Below, piece after piece: positions 1 through 11,670 of a DNA stretch of 43,139 nt (position 1 is the stretch's first letter; every line of letters begins with the position of its first letter). Location: the NCBI GenBank assembly GCA_032718475.1, contig JAUCBJ010003560.1, positions 1 through 43,139 of the forward strand, given 5' to 3'. The notes under the pieces were generated by a model. The model was not told the origin of the DNA. It saw only the letters and a list, made by a program, of their open reading frames with translations, and searched no databases. Made by a program: the position numbers and the translations under genes. The DNA comes from Nemertoderma westbladi (taxonomy: Eukaryota > Xenacoelomorpha > Nemertodermatida > Nemertodermatidae).

Positions 1-1374
<1,374 letters not shown>

Positions 1375-1397
1375 CCCCCCCCCCCCCCCCCCCCCCC
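1375..1397. repeat. Poly-C tract (23 C)
   Basis: An uninterrupted run of 23 C. It is one of five G or C homopolymer runs of 22-25 bases in the window (also near 11137, 16919, 29395 and 37948). Confidence 0.95.
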
Positions 1398-1744
1398 ATT
1401 TTTTGTTTTCATTCACACCCAGAGTATTGTATTGCGTTGTTTAAATATCATAGTTTGATAGGCACAGCGATATGTCTTCAATCTTTGTAATTGTTGAAAT
1501 TAAGTTTGTAGAATATATTGTTTGTGCGAAATACAAAACAAATTATGAGTGAATCCAATTCCCAGAAGATATAATCATCAATATGAGACATGTAACGACG
1601 TATGTTTGGAGATTACAGTATAGCTAATTTTGTAGAATCATGGGATTTTTTAGAAACTATTGGGTATTTGTCACCAATAATTTTGGCACCATATCGGCGA
1701 AACAAAATGTAATACCGCCCACCTCCAGCTTGTAGGGGTGGGTA

Positions 1745-2165
1745 AATACAATTGTTAATGTTAATACAGCACTACTCCTAGGATCAGCATGCTGCATTGC
1801 AGCTGCATTTTTAAGAATGCTGTGCCGGCTTGTCGACAAAATTGCGCCGCCACAACTCCCTTTCACCCATGACATTTGCTAGATCATCCGCATCTTCAAG
1901 GCCAGTGTTCTTTAAGATGCGTTTCAAGAAAGTCATGGGCTGTCCACCATGCTTATTCACTCCATGAGGCTGCCAAAGTACAAGATTATGCACTGGCTGG
2001 TCCTCACGGCGTAAGCAATGTCCTGCAAAGCGGAGGCGATTTTGTTCTAGTGTCAAGCTTGGGGAAACCAATGAGACACCTCCAATTTTATATAGTGTCT
2101 GGTTGGAGATGTGTGCATTGTACTTGACACAATGAACCCGGCGTAGCATTCTTGTGAATGTGCCA
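1745..2165 (-). mobile_element. 3' end of a non-LTR retrotransposon (copy 1)
   Basis: The minus strand carries an open frame (2149-1811) whose protein contains RLRFAGHCLRREDQPVHNL. That is the usual C-terminal tail of LINE-type reverse transcriptases (motif R-L-R-F-A-G-H-C-x-R-R), followed by a short acidic and tryptophan-containing end. The catalytic RT domain is absent, so this is a 5'-truncated copy. A second copy of the same family lies at 14991-15250 on the + strand and shares the frame's end (NFVDKPAQHS) and the downstream AT/GCAGC-rich tail. Confidence 0.75.
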
Positions 2166-2270
2166 TCTGACTAATCAGGAGGGCAGGGTACAGCAAAGCA
2201 GAAAGCCGTAGTACGTTAGTACTACTGTATAATCAGGATGGATATAATATATAACATAACAAAGAAAGCT

Positions 2271-2284
2271 ACGCCATCTAGCGG
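2271..2284 (-). promoter_or_regulatory. CTCF-like core motif
   Basis: On the minus strand the bases read CCGCTAGATGGCGT, close to the bilaterian CTCF core CCRSYAGRKGGCRS. This is a sequence match only. It lies between the LINE tail and the LTR-element relic, so it may be repeat-borne. Confidence 0.35.
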
Positions 2285-2399
2285 GCCAAAGGCGTAGGGC
2301 TTATGGTGATACTACACATACCCCTCTTTAGGTGGGGTGGGGTTGGCGTTAGCGCCTCAAAACAAATAGTTTATAAATAATTTATTGCGGAGTTACGGG

Positions 2400-2585
2400 T
2401 TACTCTAGTTTGTTATACTCGCTGTTCGAGTAACGTAAGGGCGGTTTTATTATTCTCCCCGACCTAGTCTGGATCGGAGGGGTAACCGGTTGTGGGACTT
2501 TTATTAAAATTTCAATTTTTAATTCACTGTAAGGGGGCGCAGGCCAAATTTTGCAGTGGGGCGCATGGTGATGCTGTGACGTCAC
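2400..2585 (-). pseudogene. C-terminal remnant of an LTR-retrotransposon pol
   Basis: The 61-residue minus-strand frame contains TRSGRIIKPPLRYS. A TRSGR-(V/I)-x-(K/R)-PP-x-R-(Y/F) motif is typical of the extreme C-terminus of integrase/pol proteins in Ty3/Gypsy and BEL-Pao elements. Nothing of the integrase core is left upstream on this strand. The purine-rich AAAGAGGGG on the minus strand near 2320-2330, followed by TATGTG, could be the old polypurine tract and LTR start. The assignment rests on one short motif. Confidence 0.4.
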
Positions 2586-2645
2586 TGCATCAAAGACAAC
2601 TGTAAATTTTCAGGCACCTTTATCTGGCAGACGAGCCTTGTATTC

Positions 2646-2701
2646 TGAACAGTTCCGCCCACATCTACACCGTAAAGGTGGGCGGGAGTGTTTTCTGTTC
2701 A
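2646..2701. repeat. Hairpin-forming inverted repeat
   Basis: TGAACAG (2646-2652) pairs with CTGTTCA (2695-2701), and inside it CCGCCCAC pairs with GTGGGCGG. Together they give a two-part stem of about 15 bp. Confidence 0.7.
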
Positions 2702-2714
2702 ACTTAACGTGCCA

Positions 2715-3365
2715 TCTCTAGCTCATAGGGGTGGGTGTGACCTCTTCCGTACAATGTGAAAGGACCACAAGTCACAAAAAGTCATTTCGAGTAAAACTCA
2801 AATTACTGTTTGCCTTGTTGGTTTAAAATCTCCGTAAATTACTAATTTTTTATAACCCTACGCAATTGGGTTTGGGAAATTTTTCGACGTGATTATTTTT
2901 CACTTTCCATTAATATTTTGACTTCAGGGTTATTTTTGTACTTACGGTGTTTTTGCATTGTACAACCTGCATGTAAATACATATTTCAAGACAAACATTT
3001 CAATAAAACCGTATGTGCGTTTTCTTATTACTGTATCTACAGTATGCAATGACAAAACGCCGCAAGTCTTGTTGACTTACGGTTTTTTGCATAAATGTAA
3101 GTAATTGCGGTCTTTTGTATTGCACTTACGGTCTTTTTCCTTTGTAACACTAAAATTATACATACTGTATGTTGTGACTTGTGGCCTTTCTAACTGCATA
3201 TCTCAAGAACTACAGTATATACGGTCTTCTCGATTATACCATTAGATAGAGCGCATTTTTTAGACACAGAAAAAGTGAATATTGGAACAATGCAACTTAT
3301 GGTCTTTTTACATTGCACGCAGACCTGATAATGACAAAGTCACACACCCCTACGAGATAGGGGTA
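2715..3365. repeat. Degenerate foldback element with internal ACTTACGGTCTTTTT repeats
   Basis: The left end (about 2715-2785, containing ATAGGGGTGGGTGTGAC and GGACCACAAGTCAC) is repeated in inverted form on the right, as GTGACTTGTGGCC near 3175 and GTCACACACCCCTACGAGAT near 3340. Between the ends, variants of ACTTACGGTCTTTTTGCATTG recur at about 2940, 3075, 3106, 3123 and 3295. No coding frame is present. The pattern fits a non-autonomous foldback element or MITE. Confidence 0.5.
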
Positions 3366-4154
3366 CAGTAGTATCACCAACGCCATCAAGTCTGTCGGAC
3401 ACACAGACTAACAGACCTATTGTACATTTCATTTTTAGATTAAGTACTGTGAATGTTAACACATCAAATACAGACTACATGCAAATTAAACGTAAGTCTA
3501 TTTGATAAGTCTACATTTTGTCTAAACTCACAGAAGTAAACATAACAAGTTCAAACATTTAAATATTTGAAGAGTCAGATATCTAAATATCTAATCAACA
3601 GCAAACAACACTGACAGGAGATTATAATGTAGTTTTTTAATTATATTTTATGCCGTTTGTTATTCACACTAACAATTATTATAGTTATACACCAACACCA
3701 TCTCCCATAATACAACAACCTTTTTAATAACGAGCCGAAAAAAACACCTCTGTAGCAATCTTTAACCATATCTTTTTAAGGCTTTACTTTTCGTCTTTGG
3801 AAAGCAATATCGCTTTCGCCTGCAGATTCCGAATCTGAAAACCGTTTTAAATATCACCCACAACTAGGCCTACCAAAGATATCGAAATACGATGTGTAAA
3901 TTTTGAGTCGCAAATTATTTTGCATTGCAAAAATAGGTCATAATATTTCGGAATGGAATGGTATTTTTTCCCTTTTAAATCTTTATTCCTCCGCCAATTT
4001 TCAACCAATGAAAGCTACTGTAATAGTGTGTGCAATAATAAAATTCTAGCAGTTTTTTAGTTTTGCAATTGTTGATCAACTGTTATAACTTTTTTTTACG
4101 AAAAATGTGCTTTCTTAAAAATTAGAAATTTATTTTGAAAAATAACGTTATTTT
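3366..4154. other. AT-rich intergenic sequence
   Basis: No gene, tandem array or inverted repeat that I can support. A short HTH-free, stop-rich AT-rich stretch. Confidence 0.4.
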
Positions 4155-4155
4155 C

Positions 4156-4565
4156 TTTCAAATACGGTGGCTGATCTATGCCACTTAATAATTTTTTCTT
4201 TCAGAAGTTCTCCATGACGTCATAATTTGGTCGACTATAAATTAATTTATGGTCTACCAAAAGGTAATTTAATTAATTAAAAAAGAAATTTCCCGGTACC
4301 TTGTACGGCGAGATTTGGACAGGCCATTCATTGGTTACTCTAAGTAATTACATTCCAATAAACGTGCAATTTGATGGTTTCCCACTTTCCTAACCAATGA
4401 ATTGCCAATCACAATCTCGACCTACAAGTTACCGGGAAATTCAAACTACCAAAAATTAATTTATGGTCGACCATAAATTAATTTTTGGTCGACCATTAAT
4501 TATGACGTCATGGAGAACTTATGAAAAAAAATTAATTGGCAAAGATCAGCCACCGTATTGAAAAG
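4156..4565. mobile_element. Foldback MITE, near-complete palindrome
   Basis: The left arm begins AATACGGTGGCTGATC (about 4161) and the right arm ends GATCAGCCACCGTATT (about 4544-4559). The arms stay complementary inward: TTCTCCATGACGTCATAAT against ATTATGACGTCATGGAGAA, then ATTTCCCGGTA near 4288 against TACCGGGAAAT near 4432, and TTCATTGGTTA against TAACCAATGAA. Only about 40 central bases are unpaired, so each arm is about 180 bp. No coding frame is present. Confidence 0.85.
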
Positions 4566-4569
4566 TACG

Positions 4570-5233
4570 AAACCACAATTCTGCTCGAATTTGTTCGTAA
4601 TCGACCATGCTGACTTAAAAAAAAACAGGTTACACCTTCTGAAAATAAAGTATAGGTCCTAACAATTTAAAGTAGCTTTTTAAGTCAAAAATATATATTT
4701 TGGCTCTGGCCGCTAAGGGGCGTCAAAAATTAATTATTTAAATATTACAATTCCAAAACTAGTCCAACCAAAATGTATCTTACACGCTTTTTGGAGCAGT
4801 ATGCAATTTAAAATGAAAAATTAAAACTTCCAAGCCAGTACCATCCCTCCCTAAGGCTTTCTTTTTACACTTTTCATTATTTTCATAATAGCGTAGCCAA
4901 GGTTACGCCTACACGCTACTCTGATTCAGGCTTCCACCAAATGAATGGTTCACTGACTCCTCCCTACTGCAGTACCGGTACTGCTCTACGGCCATGGCTC
5001 TACGTTCCCGAATGCACTCTTGACTTCCGGTACCGGTCAGTCGGTAGCGCGGTAGGCAGACTAGTTTCATGCATTTTTGTACCGGTACCGGTACTGTATT
5101 TAATTTAGGCCTATAAGTTATCAACTTCTAGTACTGTAACTGTAGTACAGAGTACAGTAGTATTACATTTATTCTGAATACCGGTACCGGTAATACTGTC
5201 ACTGTAATAAGCCAATTGAATTGAATTATTGTT
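4570..5233. other. Upstream region of the FATP gene
   Basis: Non-coding. It becomes dense in GTACCGGTAC-type sequence from about 4970 (annotated separately) and is followed by a pyrimidine-rich stretch ending TTTTGTAG at about 5243, just before the first ATG of the FATP frame. Confidence 0.4.
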
Positions 5234-5262
5234 TTGTTTTGTAGTGTAACCAGTACCGGTAA
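4971..5262. promoter_or_regulatory. Cluster of ACCGGT palindromes upstream of the FATP gene
   Basis: ACCGGT occurs repeatedly between 4971 and 5262, partly as tandem GTACCGGTACCGGTAC (about 5080-5094) and again at about 5178-5190 and 5252. ACCGGT resembles half of a Grainyhead/CP2-family site, but here it may be simple sequence. Its position immediately 5' of the ATG at 5279 is the only argument for a regulatory role. Confidence 0.3.
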
Positions 5263-5278
5263 CCGTTACGACAATAAT

Positions 5279-7246
5279 ATGTTGATCTATTGCTGGCTAA
5301 AGAGAATATTCCTTCGACCTTGGGGATTATTACCTAAGTTAATAGCCCAGGCGACTACGATTATCACCACGCATTACTACCTCCAATGCAAACTGCCAAC
5401 AACTCTGATCGCTTCCTTCGTCTTGTACATCCTACTCGGAGGTTATTCTTTTCTTCGAGTTATATGTCTAACAGCCCCTAGAGATTTACAAGGCCTTTAC
5501 TATTTAATTATGACGCGACTCGCTGTTTCTATTCGCCGACGAGCAAAGAAAACAGTCGCGAAATGTTTCGTTGAACAAGCGACAAAAAATCCTGGTAAAA
5601 CCGCCTTTATTTTCGAAGACAATCACTTTTCTTTCATCTATTGCAACCAAGTCGCCAACAGAGTAGCTAATAGATTCCTTGCTCTGGGATACAGACAGGG
5701 CGATGTTATCGCTTTATTTATGGAAAATTCCCCAGATTTCGTTCTCTTCTGGTTAGGTTTATCCAAGATAGGAGTGATTCCAGCTCTTATTAACTACCAG
5801 CTTAGGTCCGAACCTCTCTTACATTGTCTGCGCGCCTCCAAAGCAAAAGCTGTTGTTTATACACCAGAACTATCCGAAGCGGTAACCAGCGTTACAGACA
5901 GACTTTCTGTTATTCTTTATTGCCATAAACCGGTTTATTCAAACACTTCCGAAATAATTGAACCCTTTTTAGACGATGCAACATCTTTCGAGGAACCAAT
6001 AGGGGTTTCTTGCTCTTTCACAGACCCCTTGTTTTATATTTATACGTCGGGTACAACTGGTCTTCCTAAAGCCGCTATTATCTCGCACAATCGCTTTATT
6101 TATATGGCTTCCGGAATGACGTTTATGTTCGGAATAAAATCGACTGATATTTTGTACGACAGTTTGCCTTTGTACCACAGCGCCGGTGGTATTTTAGGAG
6201 TAGGACAATGCGTAATCTACGGGGTTACCGTTGTTATACGCAGGAAGTTTTCAGCTTCTAATTTCTGGAAGGATTGTATTAAAAATAAATGCACCGTGGC
6301 TCAGTACATAGGCGAAATGTGTAGGTACCTGTTGGCGCAACCACGTGACCCTGCCACTGATGCCGGGCATTCCGTTCGGGTTGTATTCGGTAACGGTTTA
6401 CATCCTGGTATTTGGAGCGATTTTAAAAATCGTTTTAATATCCAGCAAATAGGAGAGTTTTATGGGGCGACTGAAGGTAATTCTAACATCGTAAACTTTA
6501 CTAATAAAAGAGGAGCTATTGGGTTTACAACTCGGATTCTTCCGTTTTTGTACCCGGTTAAGGTTGTACGGGTTTCCGAGTCCACAGGGGAGCTAATCCG
6601 AGACGCGGACGGCATGGCGTTAACGTGTGAACCTGGCGAGCCGGGGATGTTTGTAGGTAAAATAGTTGCGAACGACCCCGTAAGGGAGTTCGACGGGTAT
6701 GTCGACAAGGCGGCCACCGGTAGGAAAGTCGCTCGCAATGTTTTCACTCAGGGTGATTCCGCCTTTCTTTCAGGAGATATTCTCGTGATGGACGATTTAG
6801 GATTCTTCTACTTTAAGGATCGAACTGGCGAAACGTTTCGTTGGAAAGGGGAGAACGTTTCGACCTGTGAGGTTGAAGGCGTTTTGTCTCGGATTCTAGA
6901 ACTTCGCGATAATGTTGTTTACGGTGTAGAAGTCCCTGGTTACGAAGGTCGTGCTGGTATGGTTGCTATAGCTACAGGAAACCTTCCGTTCCCTATAGAC
7001 TTAGAGAGTTTCTACCAGAAACTAGAGTCCAACCTGCCTGTTTTCGCTCGGCCTTTGTTTGTGCGTTTCGTTAATAAACTCGAGACTACAGGAACTCATA
7101 AACTCCGTAAGGTTGAACTAGTTAAGCAAGGGTTCGACCCCGGGTCGGTTAACGGAGACCCGATATTCGTGGTCGGGAGACGAACTTACGAAATTCTCGA
7201 TCGACAGGTTTACGACGATATTGTTTGTGGCCGTCGTCGTTTATAG
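5279..7246 (+). CDS. slc27a: Long-chain fatty acid transport protein / acyl-CoA synthetase (SLC27A1/4-like)
   Basis: This encodes a 655-residue membrane enzyme of the FATP (SLC27) family, which couples uptake of long and very long-chain fatty acids to ATP-dependent acyl-CoA formation. An N-terminal hydrophobic segment (about residues 41-63) is followed by the AMP-binding signature YIYTSGTTGLPKAA (253-266), the LPLYHSAGG stretch, the FYGATEGN adenylation motif and the FATP signature DRTGETFRWKGENVSTCEVE (514-533). Length and motif order fit FATP1/FATP4. ATG 5279 is chosen because the frame upstream starts only at a TTG and contains TTTTGTAG, a plausible splice acceptor of a 5' UTR intron. The coding part is one uninterrupted exon, unlike vertebrate orthologues. 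AATAAA lies at 7253-7258, just after the stop, and more copies lie further downstream. Which SLC27 paralogue it matches best cannot be settled here. Confidence 0.95.
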   Translation: MLIYCWLKRIFLRPWGLLPKLIAQATTIITTHYYLQCKLPTTLIASFVLYILLGGYSFLRVICLTAPRDLQGLYYLIMTRLAVSIRRRAKKTVAKCFVEQATKNPGKTAFIFEDNHFSFIYCNQVANRVANRFLALGYRQGDVIALFMENSPDFVLFWLGLSKIGVIPALINYQLRSEPLLHCLRASKAKAVVYTPELSEAVTSVTDRLSVILYCHKPVYSNTSEIIEPFLDDATSFEEPIGVSCSFTDPLFYIYTSGTTGLPKAAIISHNRFIYMASGMTFMFGIKSTDILYDSLPLYHSAGGILGVGQCVIYGVTVVIRRKFSASNFWKDCIKNKCTVAQYIGEMCRYLLAQPRDPATDAGHSVRVVFGNGLHPGIWSDFKNRFNIQQIGEFYGATEGNSNIVNFTNKRGAIGFTTRILPFLYPVKVVRVSESTGELIRDADGMALTCEPGEPGMFVGKIVANDPVREFDGYVDKAATGRKVARNVFTQGDSAFLSGDILVMDDLGFFYFKDRTGETFRWKGENVSTCEVEGVLSRILELRDNVVYGVEVPGYEGRAGMVAIATGNLPFPIDLESFYQKLESNLPVFARPLFVRFVNKLETTGTHKLRKVELVKQGFDPGSVNGDPIFVVGRRTYEILDRQVYDDIVCGRRRL

Positions 7247-8090
7247 GTCGATAATAAAATAATTCGAAGTAATTATTTTAGAATTTTAATTTAATTAATT
7301 AATATCCAATCCATAATTAATTATTGCCAAGAGAAAGAATATGTGTGAACTCTATAGTATAATATAATTGAGTTTTTGAATGTCGTGATCATACAGTATT
7401 TTACGTAATAAATATGCCATTAATATTTCTGGTTTTCTGGGACTAGAAATACATCAATAATAATTCTTTCTGAACAGACACTATAAAATTCATTTAAACG
7501 CTAAAAAGATCTTTGAAATTAGAAAATAATAATTTAGTAATTATAGGTTGTTGTTGTTTGGGTTCCCTTTGTGTTTATACCCTTTTAGATGGGGGCGAGC
7601 CTTTTACGTTGTAAATGTATTTAATATTGATGAATTTGTTCATCACAAGTATTTTGTAATGGGTAAAGTAAATATAATTTGTAATTTTATTCCAAAAGTT
7701 CAACATTATTTTCAACCTTTAATAAAGAAAGATGTAATAAGTTGTTCAGAAATGTAAAAAATGAAAAAACGCGTCACCGTGGCGTGGGTTGACAACCCCC
7801 GGTGACCCGCTTTCTCATTTATATCTTTCGCTTTCTCATTATCATATCTTTTATCTTTCGCTTTCTCATATATCATTCATTAAAGTTGCATTAACAGCTT
7901 AACTACAATTCATTTATTTAATACAGAAACAACATATCACATTATTACATGAGCACATTCATTAGTTAGGTAACGTACAGCTATGGAAGTAGCAACAAGC
8001 AGCAAACATAATATTATTTTTATACTGTTATTATTAATGATGTAATAATATGAGGGTTTTGTTCAGAGGTGGAAAATTATTATTAATATA
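7247..8090. other. Downstream region of the FATP gene
   Basis: AT-rich, with polyadenylation-like AATAAA near 7253 and 7720. At about 7775-7812 a GTCACCG/CGGTGAC hairpin is followed by three repeats of ATCTTTCGCTTTCTCAT (7825-7875). No coding region is supported. Confidence 0.4.
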
Positions 8091-8345
8091 TTTAGATACT
8101 GATAGCTAACACCAATAGATCAGACTGTACTGCTGGCTCAGACAACTGCAACCATTCAAATTTGCTATGGAAGTATTTAATACTTAGTTCTACTCTTTAT
8201 CTTCCTAGATGCACTTTTATTAGAAAAATTATACGAAATATTTTACACTTTTTTTTTTACAACAAAACAATTTCCTAAACGAATTTTCGTTTCGCTGGGT
8301 TACACTTTTGGAATAAAACGATTTTTACATTGCTTTTGATCCTTG
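8090..8345. repeat. Dispersed repeat, copy 1
   Basis: About 250 bp that recur at 10260-10520 in the same orientation. Shared landmarks are TAGCTAACACCAAT, GGACTGTACTGCT or its variant, CTCAGACAACTGCAACC, AAAATTATACG, and AACAAAACAATTTCCTAAACG. The copies differ by substitutions and small indels, so the duplication is not recent. Confidence 0.75.
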
Positions 8346-8640
8346 TATCTTTATTTTGAGTCGCTCACTTCGCTCGTTCGTCGATATATGTAACAAACCA
8401 CTCGCAGTAAAGTGATACTTTACTTCACATACAAAAATGCATTTCTATATGCAATTTAATGTGAGCATCACTCGCGTTATGTTATGCGTTATTACTAGTA
8501 TTTTACCTTACATAATATTCAATAATTTTATTGTATCTTTCTATGCAAATTTGTATTTTCTTATGTTAATTTATTTTATTTTAACTCAATTTAATCTTCA
8601 ACCGAACTTCAAGATAATAAATTCCAGTAAATTATAACTA
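8346..8640. other. AT-rich spacer before the 30 bp array
   Basis: Only a low-complexity hydrophobic open frame, of the kind expected by chance in T-rich DNA. No gene supported. Confidence 0.4.
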
Positions 8641-9000
8641 ATTACATACTTGTGTGTAAAGTAGCACTTTATTACATACTTGTGTGTAAAGTAGCACTTT
8701 ATTACATACTTGTGTGTAAAGTAGCACTTTATTACATACTTGTGTGTAAAGTAGCACTTTATTACATACTTGTGTGTAAAGTAGCACTTTATTACATACT
8801 TGTGTGTAAAGTAGCACTTTATTACATACTTGTGTGTAAAGTAGCACTTTATTACATACTTGTGTGTAAAGTAGCACTTTATTACATACTTGTGTGTAAA
8901 GTAGCACTTTATTACATACTTGTGTGTAAAGTAGCACTTTATTACATACTTGTGTGTAAAGTAGCACTTTATTACATACTTGTGTGTAAAGTAGCACTTT
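8641..9000. repeat. Perfect 30 bp tandem array, 12 copies
   Basis: The 30 bp unit starts ATTACATACTTGTGTGTAAA and ends GTAGCACTTT. It is repeated exactly 12 times with no substitution that I can see. Because 30 is divisible by three and the unit lacks stops in one frame per strand, it opens long frames on both strands. These are artefacts, not genes. Confidence 0.97.
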
Positions 9001-9081
9001 ACAGTGTGATGATCCGAGTGGCTTTGTTACACTAACGAACGTTAGTGAGTGAATGAAAATAAAGCCACGAGGGTCAGAACA

Positions 9082-9172
9082 CTACTTTGCAACAAGTGTA
9101 TGTAAAGTTTGATTCCAAAATTTTACAGTACTTTGCAACAAGTGTATGTAAAGTTTGATTCCAAAATTTTAA
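9082..9172. repeat. 45 bp direct duplication
   Basis: ACTTTGCAACAAGTGTATGT and the sequence after it, through CAAAATTTTA, occur twice in immediate succession with only a short CAGT junction. Confidence 0.9.
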
Positions 9173-9798
9173 CATTACGAAATGTTTGTACATGATAGAA
9201 ACTGCACAAATTAAATTAGTTGTTGTATAAATCAATGTAAAAGTGAGATAAATTATGTTATAAATAAGTTCGCTTATATTTATGGTGGCGTTTGGAGCCA
9301 TGTTATAATAATATAGCTAGGCCCTACTGGTTATTAATAGCTATACCCCGCCTTCCGGTAGGTAATGCAGTAGGCCTATCTGGCTGTCAGGCAAATTTAC
9401 ACCTATTGTTTACGTGGTATCCAATGACGCCGTAACTTTACATCTCGCCGTCATTGGTTACTACATAAACATTACTACACCCACTACAATACTAAATGTA
9501 CAAGCCAATACAATGCTGTAATGTCCTCTAAAGTTGTAAAGTGCTAAATAACAACTCGCTATTAATACTAACGGCGTTGAGTAATGTTACAATTTTGGAA
9601 TACAAATTTTGAGCTATAAATATTCTATTCAGTGAACTTGTAACTATTTAATATGAAGTGTTATTCATTGTGCTCTATAATTAAATATATTAGCTAATAG
9701 ATAATTATATGGTGTCATATATTTTTAATATTTTTGTTGCTCATTATATGTGTGAATACGGAGACCCGAAAAGGACATTATGTGAAATATGTATTTTT
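9173..9798. other. AT-rich intergenic sequence
   Basis: No supported gene or array. It contains GGCCTA-rich fragments and short AT-rich stretches only. Confidence 0.4.
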
Positions 9799-10023
9799 AT
9801 CTAGAGCGCTCTAGAAAATCTTTTTTTTTATTGGTTGAGCTGATTTTGCGGGAAATTCAAAATACCTAATCTTTTCGTTCTGTACCCCGGCAGACAGTTA
9901 GATTTATAATTAATTAGCGAACCGGTACCAACCTAAACCATTACCCGATTTATGCATTTGAATTTCCACCAAATCAGTCCAACTAATCGAATTAAATATA
10001 ATCTAGAGCGCGAGCGCTCTAGG
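9799..10023. mobile_element. MITE with AGAGCGCTCTAG termini (copy 1)
   Basis: The left end carries ATCTAGAGCGCTCTAG (9799-9814) and the right end ATCTAGAGCGCGAGCGCTCT (10001-10020), continuing AGG. Inside the ends the arms pair as TTGGTTGAGCTGATTTTGCG on the left against CACCAAATCAGTCCAACTAA on the right. The arms are about 60-70 bp and imperfect. There is no coding capacity. Confidence 0.75.
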
Positions 10024-10259
10024 TAGAGCACTTTTGTAGAAGACATTATTTTTGTTAACTTGTCAAAATTATTATTTAGTATTTTGTCATCAACAATGTT
10101 GCTAAAGGTACCTATTATGCACCTCGTTAAATTTTTCCCAATATATTAAATAATCATTACTCTTATATTATTTATTTTGACGGTCTGTCATACTTGCTCT
10201 AGTCGCTCTAATCTATTATCAACAAACAGAACAGATGACTGTAAATAATAATATATTAA

Positions 10260-10520
10260 GTTACTTCTAGCTAACACCAATTGACAGACTTTATAGGCAC
10301 AGATCGGACTGTACTGCTCACTCAGACAACTGCAACCGCGAACTAAAATTTGCTTTGTAATTATTTTATACTGAGTCTAAACTTTTTATTCTTTATTGCA
10401 CTATTAACACAAAAATTATACGGATTATTTGACACTTTTTTTCTAAACAAAACAATTTCCTAAACGGATTTTCATTTTCGTTTGGTAGGGTTACAACTTT
10501 TTGAATAAGGCTATTTTTTA
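10260..10520. repeat. Dispersed repeat, copy 2
   Basis: Second copy of the repeat at 8090-8345, in the same orientation. It ends where the second AGAGCGCTCTA-type MITE half begins. Confidence 0.75.
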
Positions 10521-10640
10521 TCTTGAGCGCTCTACCGTGGTTAAATTTTTATTTGATTGGTTGGACTGATTTGGCGGGAATTTTAAACTGCCTGATCTCA
10601 TCGTTCTGTACAGGTACACCCCGGCAACACCGGCAAACGG
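10521..10640. mobile_element. MITE with GAGCGCTCTA terminus, left half (copy 2)
   Basis: TCTTGAGCGCTCTACC (10521-10536), then TTGGTTGGACTGATTTGGCG, GCCTGATCTCATCGTTCTGTAC and CCCCGGCA align with 9799-9895. The matching right end is not visible, so this is a half copy. Confidence 0.65.
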
Positions 10641-10667
10641 CAGTTTCACCAGCAATTATCGTAAAAC

Positions 10668-10734
10668 GTTCCGGTGGTTAGAGCGTCTTTCTTCCAACCA
10701 GGGAGGTCTTGAGTTCGAGCCCTACAAAAGGAAC
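10668..10734 (+). ncRNA. tRNA-derived SINE-like fragment
   Basis: GTTCC at the start can pair with GGAAC at the end. The sequence between holds an A-box-like TGGTTAGAGCG and a B-box-like GAGTTCGAGCC at usual spacing. The D-arm is incomplete and the T-stem does not pair, so it is unlikely to be a functional tRNA. It reads as the head of a tRNA-derived SINE or a tRNA pseudogene. Confidence 0.45.
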
Positions 10735-11136
10735 AGTCTAGTTTTCCTTAAGCTGTTAACCCAGCTTTCAACCCACCCAGTTGTAACGGGAACCTGACAT
10801 TGCTGGGGGAGTAAATGATAATTGATAATGAGAGTATAGGGCCCTGGGAGTTAGTTTGTTGAGTCCTCCGACAACTTTAATTAGGGATAGTTTATTTAAT
10901 TAATGATAGGGTTACCTATTTAAACTGTTTGAAACGCAGTTGTTGTGGAAACAAGACGCCGGTAGGCCTATACACAGACTGTTGATCACCAAGCTGTCGA
11001 TTCTCAATTAAATTCGGTTCTCTACATATTCCTAACTCTCGTTTAGTGTTTTGGTTCCATTCAACCCTCCTCTGTAACCTGCTCATTTTTGAACCTGCCT
11101 ACAAGCAGAGGCGCAGCCACGTTCCCGAAAGTGTGT
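10735..11136. other. Intergenic sequence
   Basis: No gene or array supported. It may be the body of the SINE-like repeat that begins at 10668. Confidence 0.35.
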
Positions 11137-11198
11137 GGGGGGGGGGGGGGGGGGGGGGGCGGATAAAATCATTTTAGGTGAAAAACACCCCCCCCCCC
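11137..11198. repeat. G-tract (23 G) followed by a C-tract (11 C)
   Basis: A run of 23 G (11137-11159) is followed 28 bp later by 11 C (11188-11198), so the two could pair. The flank GAGGCGCAGCCACG resembles the start of an interspersed repeat. Confidence 0.9.
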
Positions 11199-11565
11199 TC
11201 CACCCAAAAAGAATAGTTTGACAAATCTTAATGATATTTTAATGAAATTTGAAACTGAGATGGTTTCACCTCCCTCCTCCTTACTGGATGAGTCAACATA
11301 TCTTGACATGGGGAATTGAAAAAAAAATGTAATCAATTATTTTATATTTTACATTATTTCCTTTTATATTTTTTTATTTTAACCAAAACAATAGGGGCCT
11401 ATACGAAATTTAGTTGATTTGGAAATAATTAGGTTAATTTAAATAACTTAAAATTAACTTTAATTTAACTTTTTAGGTTAACTTCTATTGCCAGTGCAGA
11501 TACAACTCATGGGGTTTAGTACCCGACCAGAGTTTGTTAAGATTATTTGACTTTTTTTAGCTATT

Positions 11566-11670
11566 ATGAGGGCTCAAGTTAGTAACATGAGGGCTCAAGT
11601 TAGTAACATGAGGGCTCGTGTTTAGTAACATGAGGGCTCGTGTTTAGTAACATGAGGGCTCGTGTTAGAA
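11566..11670. repeat. 21-22 bp tandem repeat, 5 copies
   Basis: Five units built on ATGAGGGCTC followed by AAGTTAGTAAC or GTGTTTAGTAAC. The first two carry CAAG and the last three CGTG. Confidence 0.9.

Noticed and set aside
8437-8637. 66-codon hydrophobic frame
   Set aside because: T-rich sequence gives such frames by chance; no homologue recognised.
8638-9035. Open frames of 119 and 127 codons on both strands
   Set aside because: They are read from the perfect 30 bp array and show no domain; the period is a multiple of three.
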